64,000 bases of DNA, from positions 992,001 through 1,056,000 of the forward strand of contig CASHTG010000017.1 of assembly GCA_949357655.1 (NCBI GenBank), written 5' to 3'. A program made the position numbers and the translations under genes. The DNA comes from Parascedosporium putredinis (Eukaryota; Ascomycota; Sordariomycetes; Microascales; Microascaceae). Shown here piece after piece: positions 56,365-64,000 of the stretch (the stretch's first letter is position 1; the number at the start of each line of letters is the position of its first letter). The notes below the pieces were generated by a model. The model had not been told where the DNA came from. It was given only the letters and a program-made list of their open reading frames with translations, and made no database searches.

Positions 56365-59159
56365 GTTGGGGCGAAAGGAGGGGGTTGAGGTGGTGTGGAG
56401 AGGGGAGTGGTTTGTATCCAACCTCTAGGCTTTTCGCCCTCCTCTGCCCCGGGCTGCCTGATTAGTAGCACGTGGTTGGACAGACGGAGCTAAACGGAGC
56501 AAAGTGAAGCAGGATGCGGAAGTGCGGAGCCATACAAAGTCCCTCAGAGCCCATACTCTATCAGGGATGTGTGTGCGCTCGATGATCCAGTTCACTTCGG
56601 GATCAAGCTAGGGGTGGAGGGGAGGAGGGCAGGCGGGTGCGCATCTCCGGAGGCGGACACCCCTGTCTCCTTTCGCCAGCAGCCCCAGTTTCTGGTTCTC
56701 GGTTCTCGCGCTCCAAACGGGCAAACCACAAGCAAGGAAAAAAGGAATGAGTTGAAAAAAGCAAGCTGAATGCTTCGGGGAGGGCGGGAGTGGCTGCTGG
56801 ATAGGCTCGGGCCACAGCCCAAAACTTCAAAAGACTGATGGTGAAGCTGGTGGAGGGTAAAGACAAGTAGAAGGAGGATGGTTGCATTGCGTGTTAGTTT
56901 AGTATACATTTCGTTTTCCAGCCATTAGTTCAAAAGAAGAATATAAATCCTACTCGAGGAAGAAGAAAATAACAAGGGGTGAAGGGGAAAGAAAACCCCA
57001 CCCCCAAAAGGAAATCTCGTAATAACTCTAAGAAGGGAACGTGGTGTCTCCAAAGGTGAGCAGCCGAGAGCAAGCGCGCAATTTTTTTTTCGTTTCCTGC
57101 GATCCTTCGCTCGCTTATCGTCGCATTGCAGTTCTTAACGTTTAATGAAACATGGAGCGTGGCTCTGTTGCCTGCCGGGCGAGGGATCCTAGTGTAGATT
57201 CCCCAATGATGCTTTTTGGCTAGTCGTGGGTCTAAGACTGGGCAATGCCGCAGCGACGATGCGCGGGGCGCTTGGCAACGGGAGCGGCAGCGGGAGCGGG
57301 AGCGTTTCTTCGAGGTCTAGATCTCCCTCCGACTGACTAGGCGTGTGAGGAGGTTGATTTTCCTTGGACGGGCTCATTTAGCCTCCGTAGCTGACGCCCA
57401 TTTCCCACGAGAACATGACCATTCGGCCGCAGTCTTTTTGATGAAGCCGGCGAACCCACGGCTAAGAGGCGGGCCCACCGTAGCACGACAGTGACCCCAA
57501 GCGCTGGGATTCAGAGATCTTACGGCAGGGTAGCTAATACCAAGATTACTACGTGTCTCTTACAGGAGCGCGGGAAGACGGGGTGAACCGTTCGGTGCGC
57601 TTGCTCAATCCACCAACGCGAGAAGAGCTACTAGGGGTGCGACCTCGTGTTTTGCTCATCAGTGCTGGTGATCCGACTAGGTAGGGCTGGGCCGAGATTG
57701 TTTCCCCTCTATACTTCATGTGACCTTTGGACCCTTTATACCTCATAGTGAGTTCTCTCTCCAGGTAAGAGAGGCGCTTCTCATTCAAGAGTGGCTCCCC
57801 GACCAGCGACAAACTACAGAGTGACTGTGGTGCAAAGGAGGCGAGGAGCGTGGGAAGGGGTAGAAGAAGGGGCATCCTTGTCTTGTCTTCGTTCCCCCGT
57901 GGTGGAGAGGCAGTTGGCGAGACCCTGACAACAGGGATCTCAGCGAGAAGGAACTGGTGACAGCATGTTTTCTTCTCTTGTCGCCAAGCTTGCTGATCCT
58001 TCGGTTACGTGCCTACAAGTATAAGTTTTGACCGTTCGTTGGAAAATGGTGTCAACGTGGGGGAGAATGGGCGAGGAGAGTTATACCAGCGGTTTCTCTC
58101 GGTCCGTGGCGCATGGGTTGACACGAGTGTGTCCCGAGGAGGAAAAGCAAAAACACCAAGAGAGAAGAAAGAAAGCAGAACATGGTCTCAAAAATGGAAA
58201 CTGGGGAATCCAAGTCGAGAGACCCCGAGAACCTGGGTAAAAAATTATGGCCGTCAGCCGTTCGTAAGCTTGAGGGTGTCTCTAATAGCCTGTCGGCAGG
58301 GGGTAGCGAAGCCCCCAAAAGCAACGTTGGGGCGAAGGATTCTAGAGGGAGGGAGGGGGTAAACTCGGTGGAGAAAGATATTAGAGAGATATCGAGAAAA
58401 AGTAAGGTCGGTGACGGAAGCGTGGTTTGCAAATACAGGCGATTGCTGAGCAGGGGAACCAAACATCATGAGGTGACAAAAGCCCTGGGCGTGAGCCTGA
58501 ATATGTTTAGGAGCTAAAATCCGGTCTTGGCGGGGTTATCTTGAGCATTGTTAGCGAGCAACGTCGCTATTTCGGGTCATGGGGCCGCATGGGTCAATGT
58601 GAAGATGAATTGCAAAAGGAGAGAGAGACATGGCACCACTGTCCAGGGCAGGCCCTAATCCCTCATCGCCGAAGCGCGTTCGGTCAGCCATGCCCCCGCC
58701 GAAGGAGCACGTCAAGAAAGCACGAAGAAGTCCTCAAGAAGGTTCAACAAGGTGGTTGCAGCCTCAAAAGAAAGAGATGGGCAAAAGTTTACCTGCACCG
58801 AGGCCTTGCATGTCTTGATGCCCTCCTGCACCAAGGTCGGCAAGGTATGAAGAGCCTGGCTGGGCTTGCCTATGCCGGCTTGGACAACCAGAATCAGAAA
58901 AGTTTGATCCTACCACCTGAGGGGTTTACCATGTTTTTGCTCCGTATTTCTTTTTCTTCTCTTCGTCTTCTCATTTCCTTTTACTTTGCTAGCAATCTAG
59001 GGTATGTGTGCCCGGGAGCGAGGATGATGCGGGCTTTCCGCCATCCCGCACTCCCGCGATGCTGTCTTTTTGGTCAGCTGGAAATAGCAAATAAAAATCG
59101 TAGCCGGGTGGGGGATAGGATTTGACGATGACATGGCCCTGAACCGGCCCGAGTCGGGG

Positions 59160-59280
59160 AGCTGTTATGGGTGGAAGGGAGGAAGGCGGAAACACCGGAG
59201 GTGGAAGGGAGGTCTCCAAGGAAGAGGGGGTTCCCGAGAGGGACGTTGAGTGTTATTCGGGGTGAAGGAGGAAACACTGG
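59160..59280. repeat. Purine-rich degenerate direct repeats
   Basis: The + strand is dominated by G and A, with two similar words (GAGGAAGGCGGAAACACCGGA-like and GTGAAGGAGGAAACACTGGA-like) about 75 bases apart. Nothing coding is visible. Confidence 0.5.
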
Positions 59281-60617
59281 AGCTGAAGAGTGAGACTAGC
59301 AGGCCAGTATAATTTGCTTTTTCCCTCTTCGAGATCGAGCGACCCATCAATGGGATCGCCCTAAGCAAGGGTTGGGAGGGGCTGCCAATAGCAAGCTGAT
59401 ACTATTGTGGAGGGATTGATAATAAATTTGTACTCCTTGTTTTGCTTTTTCTCTTCTCGGGACGCCTCGACGGACATGGATCGAGGCTCAAGAGCTTCAG
59501 TCGATGGCGGGCAAAAGTGATCGGTGGCAGAACCAAAGCTATCAGCGAGCCATCGTGATGTCGTCGTGCAGCGAGGCGGCAAGAGATGCCTCAGTGAGTA
59601 TAAGCTTCGCCAGTGAAACCCCCTCCTCAGACGTCGTGACTGTATCTGTTGTCCGCAGCGCCGAGCATCCTCCGTCGTGGTGGTGGCGGCGGTGGTGGGG
59701 AGGGCAGGGCATGGACTGAGATCCAACTTCCCAAGACCCGGTCGCACCTGGCCCGTCATTGCGTCGCAGGCTAGTCCTTGCCCTCTCTGTGCCGAAGCAT
59801 CAAGAAAGGAAGGACCACCACATCCTTCCCTGAGGGTAACACTCCGAGCCCGTGGCAGGCGCAGTTGAGCCCGTCAAATCATGAAAAGGAAGGAGGGGGA
59901 TGACCCTGGCGGATTCCAGTTGAGTCTTCCACACCTCCAGCCCCGAACGTGTCTACCCTTGAATCCGGGTGTACCTCCGCGCAACGAGTCAACGGGGCCT
60001 TCTTCGGGCGGTGAATGCCCCTCGCAAGTCACACAGTCCAAGGGTTCGGCGGGTCCTTCCCCGTCACCGTGGTTGAGACAATGAGCCCTTGCCGCCTCTG
60101 TGGAGACTCTGCATTCTGTTGGCCCTCTTCTGCTTTGGGCATTTCTTGCGGATACTAGCGCTGGCGGGATAGGCGGGAGCTGGTTGCCGGCGCCTAGCGT
60201 ATGGGCCTTCGCAGATCGGATGACCAGGGTGCTATTTAGGCTTATCTCCCATAAGATGCCCCTCGTTCACTGAGCAGGCTCTTCCACTGCCCTTGAGACA
60301 AGAACCATCAATGATGATACTTCGTACTAGACAAGTCCCGTCTTTGGCTGGCCCAAGACGGCGGGAATCATGGAGAGTGGTATTCCATTTCCCAGCGCCA
60401 TCGCCACGAATCCCGGGTCCTTGTAAACTTGGGACGCCCTTACCCGATTACGGATGGGCACACACACTTGACCTGCAGCGGAAGCGACATCCCCTTGCCG
60501 GCTCTGGTAAACTGACTCGTACCTTTTCCCCACCTCAACTTCGAGACAACCAAGTCTTCAGTGAAGAAAGCAGGAGCCCTTGATTCGCCAGAACCACCTC
60601 TATTTACAAGGAGACAA

Positions 60618-60645
60618 TAAGGGGTGTAGGGGTGTAGGGGACGGG
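60618..60645. repeat. GGTGTAGG short tandem repeat
   Basis: Two head-to-tail copies of a GGGTGTAG unit followed by GGACGGGGAGG. It is followed to about 60910 by a stretch richer in A and T than its surroundings. Confidence 0.6.
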
Positions 60646-63600
60646 GAGGCTCTTAAAGAGTCAAAGACCCCGAAGAGAGAGCGAAAGAGTATAATAGCCC
60701 CACGGTATTAGCACATGAACGAAGAGCAAGATAATTCTAATAGTAGCATAATAACGATACGAGCGAAGACAGAAGAGGGATACGGAGGTAAGGCAACGCT
60801 GTATGATTACAGAGGGGCAAGGCCCACCATGTGGGGAAGTCGAACTTCAGCTTCCTCGACAGGCAACATCGCTATTATCTATGTAGGAACCAAAACAGTT
60901 ACGAAGCAATAATAGCTACGTTGCGTTTCCAATATGCCCAAGTTTCCCCTCGGCTATCCACCGATTCTAGGCAAGCCATTATTAACTAGCGGCCTACGGG
61001 GGACCTATCTCCCTCCATTGTAATACAAGCAAAATGCGTGCCTCCGCCTCATAGTTCGCACCGACTTACCCACCCTTGTCTATGTCTCCTCCAACTTGGT
61101 GTCTGCCTCAACTTTGACTGGTTCTTGCTTTCCTGCTAGCCGAGACTAGACTATGTCATCGCCCTATCCTGGTGCGACAAGTGAAGGATAGCTCTATCGC
61201 CAGGCAGATATCAAACCCTATGATTCATTTCGGACGGAAACACCACGTTTCCCCGGTCCCTTCGAGTTTCGGAAGATCTAGTCCGTACGCCAAGGGCATG
61301 CCGGCGTGCGAGAAGCCTAGGTTAGCTTTGACCCATTGATAACCCAATCGCCAGCCTACGGTATTATCAAGTACCTCCAAATCTGTGAAAGAGTGGCTTG
61401 GGCAATGGCTGAATTAGACAACTCCGGGCACGTAGTGATGAAACTTATGCCCGAGTTTGTAGAGGAGCTTGATCCCAAATGCTCGTTTTTCGGTAAGAGT
61501 GGGCTGTACATCAGCCTGGATCTTGCTTGAGATGGTATCAGCCCTAGCTGCTGGTGGCCACCCACATCTTCTCCCAGTTCTCTCAGCGCGATCCCAGCTC
61601 GCCCCAGCTGCGCTCGGGAGAAGATAAAGCTCCGCGAGCCTCGGTGCAACAAGTTTGCTTTTTCATCGGGAATCTCAGCCTCGGCGACCGGTTTATGGGA
61701 TAAATTGTTTGCTCCTTCGCCATCTCAAGCCTTGCTACAAGCCCTCCACCGCGTCCCCTGACTTGAAGGCCGAGGGCCCTCGAGTTTCTGGTCCTCCAAG
61801 GTCGCGGTATCCTTGCTGTTCTTTGGTAGTATAACCGCTGTATAGCTTCACAAGCCAACTTGAATACCTCTCTTCCCAGGTACGAACCCCCTTAAGCCCA
61901 CCCTTTGGAGAAAGTGAAGTTGTCGTCTTGAGCATATCATCAGCGGTTGTCTCTGGCCTCACCGTGGTGTCTCTCAAACAGCGGCGCACCATCTGACCCC
62001 ATGTCACACAAGCCTCTGGGTGCAGCTCCGTAGCTGTCAAGAACTTGAGGGGGAAAAGCAAGATTTCCCCGCTCGGCGGTTACTTGACACCGTGTGTTGG
62101 CTTCTAGATGTGGCGACTAATAATAACACCTCTAGACTGTTGACTGTGTCGAAGTGATCTTCGCGAACGCACAAGGTGTGTGACGCGTTTTCGCGAGAAG
62201 ATCCAACCCGATTCGCCTTCCTTGGGGAAAAAAGCAAAGATAGAAAAGGGCGGAAGGCATATTTGAAAAGCAGTGACAAAAATTCCTCACTAAACGTGCT
62301 TCTCAAACAGCCTGTGACTTTGGGGGAGGGAGCCCGTTCACTTGCTGAGAAGTTGTTATAGAACAGACGTTGAAGCTTCATGGCAAGGGTTTTCGCTGAA
62401 GGGTAGTCAGCGAGTAGCACTTCAAATCGCATACCACTAATCAAAGGCGAGCAGTTCATCCCTTCAATAGAATCTACATGTATTCCCGCCGTAAGTTTTG
62501 GGAGGTTCGTAGAATGGAGGTTCACATTAAGGTTGCTCTTCCGTTTGTCGTGACGTGATATTCCAACACATCCAAGGGGATGAAACACCACCACATGATG
62601 GAGGTTGCGCCACACTCTGGAGGTACATACTTCGTAGCTGGGTTAGCTTTCCTTTGATCGGCGACCTAGGACCAAGTCGGCTGGATTGATGCTCCTGCAG
62701 AAAGCCCACTGTAGCACAATGCAGAGAAGCGATATCCTCGCCCCAGCCGATCGAGAGACTGTCGGGGAGCGATGCCTCGAGACGCAGTGCCGAAGAAGTG
62801 GGCTTACACATGATGATGCTTCCTCTTTCCTTTGTTTGCGCTTGGCCCATTTATCTGAGGGTGTTTACTGGTCTGCAGCCCTTCAACTCGGGCGATCGGA
62901 CAATCAAGTGAGCTGAAAAGAAAAGCGCGACGGAGTGGCTTTAGGGCATCTGGTTGGTCAAGGACGGAAATAAGAATCCAAGTCACTGCATAAGGCCCTC
63001 CGGCCTTGGGCCAGCCAGCCCAAGCGAGAACTGAAGCACGACCGAGGGTGGGGGGGAGCGCACAGGCTTCAAAACTCCAGCCCAAACTTGATGGGTACGA
63101 GGCGAGACGACATCAAGTCATCGCGAGATGCATCGAACCAAGCTGGGTGACCTTTGTTCTTTCTTTGCTTGACATGAGCCACCCGGATTGTTTAAAAATT
63201 GCAAAGAGAACTTGGCCTGGTCCTCTCACAGCTGCAACCAAGCCAAAGGGCGATGGGACGGGGGTTATGGAGGGAGAGCTCGATCTAGTGTATCCGAATG
63301 CGACAGGTAGGCCTCCCGCCCGCCTAGTGATCAACACTGCTTGGAGATCAACAAGCTGGTTATGCACCGAATCAAGAGAAGTGGGGATTCTCATTGGTAG
63401 TGGTGCTCAGTGAGTTGAGGGCAAACCCCCACTTACTCGCCAGCCAACTGTAAATCGAAGTTGGCCGCCCCCGGTGCACGCGGGAAGCTTTTCTGTTCCT
63501 GGGGACGAAGGGGACCCAAACGGAAGAGGCTGTTACCAAGTTCCCCTCGCTCGGGCTCGGTAGTATCTTGTACTTCGTCGATAAACGCCGCGGCGCAGAA

Positions 63601-64000
63601 ACACACCACGTGCTCAAGCAAAGTCACAGCATTAGCCCGTTGCCGCAAGCCCTCTCTTTTCCCTTCCTCCTTTTCCCTTTGTTTTTTTCTCTTCAAAACC
63701 TGAGCTAGTGAGGTTTTTTGTTATGAGTATCAGGGCCCGTGTTGTCGGGGACACAGAGCTGGCCAACGCCGGTGTGCTAGACGGTGGGTGGCGCAGTGCT
63801 ACAGAGCACAAGCTGGTAGATCCCGGACAGTTATCTCCAACCTCTCCGAGGATGTTCGAACGATTTGAGCGAGAATCCGCCCCAGGGAAAATTAATGTCC
63901 CGGAGGAAATCTTTGAAATGTTGTTAGCCCTCAGGCTCCTGCCACCTTGTGGTCACGTCACACCAGACAGCTTATTACCGAACGACGGCGCGCCCGCTTG

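Larger units (their letters stand above)
56365..64000. other. Gene-poor right end
   Basis: In 7.6 kb I recognise no conserved protein, tRNA, rRNA or intact transposon. The first few hundred bases are the 3' flank of the ABC transporter gene. Open frames exist (for example 192 codons on the minus strand at 62037-62615, and 58541-59125 on the plus strand) but none has a domain, codon bias or a convincing splice context. A purine-rich stretch around 59160-59280 and a small GGTGTAGG repeat near 60620 are the only structures noted. The base composition is not strongly AT-rich, so this is not a typical RIP-mutated repeat block. Confidence 0.5.

Noticed and set aside
62037..62615. 192-codon minus-strand frame in the right gene-poor end
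   Set aside because: The longest in that region but without any family resemblance; not enough to call a gene.
56365..64000. RIP-degraded transposon block
   Set aside because: RIP would give AT-rich sequence with many TA steps; this region keeps a GC content like its surroundings and no element proteins are visible.

Overview
This window looks like genomic DNA of a filamentous ascomycete, most likely a Sordariomycete. It has short GT-AG introns of about 55-200 bp, intergenic regions of 0.4-4 kb, UTR-like pyrimidine tracts, no operons, and conserved housekeeping proteins whose wording resembles Neurospora- and Chaetomium-type relatives. The taxon is inferred, because no marker such as rDNA is present.

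Left to right: a gene-free 2.3 kb start; gtr2 (+); apc4 (-); the delta-COP gene ret2 (-); a large acidic protein of unknown function (+); a 3.7 kb gene-free stretch; a NIPA-type magnesium transporter (+); ribosomal protein gene rps3 (-) followed in frame by a Y/H/Q-rich open stretch; the myotubularin gene ymr1 (+); the phenylalanyl-tRNA synthetase beta gene FRS1 (-); the PP2A scaffold gene tpd3 (+); the eEF1A lysine methyltransferase gene efm4 (-); a very glutamine-rich protein of unknown function (-); two RCC1-repeat genes facing each other (+ and -); a sedolisin-type secreted peptidase (+); and a YCF1-like vacuolar ABC transporter (+). The last 7.6 kb holds no gene I can recognise.

The genes do not form a pathway cluster. 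They are core eukaryotic functions in ordinary fungal order: TORC1 signalling, the anaphase-promoting complex, COPI coat, translation, phosphoinositide turnover, PP2A, Ran-GEF-like repeats and vacuolar detoxification. I saw no secondary-metabolite cluster, intact transposon or CRISPR array.

The strongest global observation concerns sequence quality. Only gtr2, the NIPA gene and rps3 read cleanly. Nearly every other conserved gene needs one or more single-base additions to stay in frame, mostly at short homopolymers. All the breaks I could resolve point the same way, except one stretch in apc4 that needs two bases or a short intron. This is far more consistent with residual long-read indel errors than with mass pseudogenisation. 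Gene models below are given as full spans, with exons and breaks described. The most interesting biological leads are the open stretch after the rps3 stop, the tail-to-tail RCC1 pair, a possible snoRNA-like intron in rps3, and the uncharacterised Q-rich and acidic proteins.
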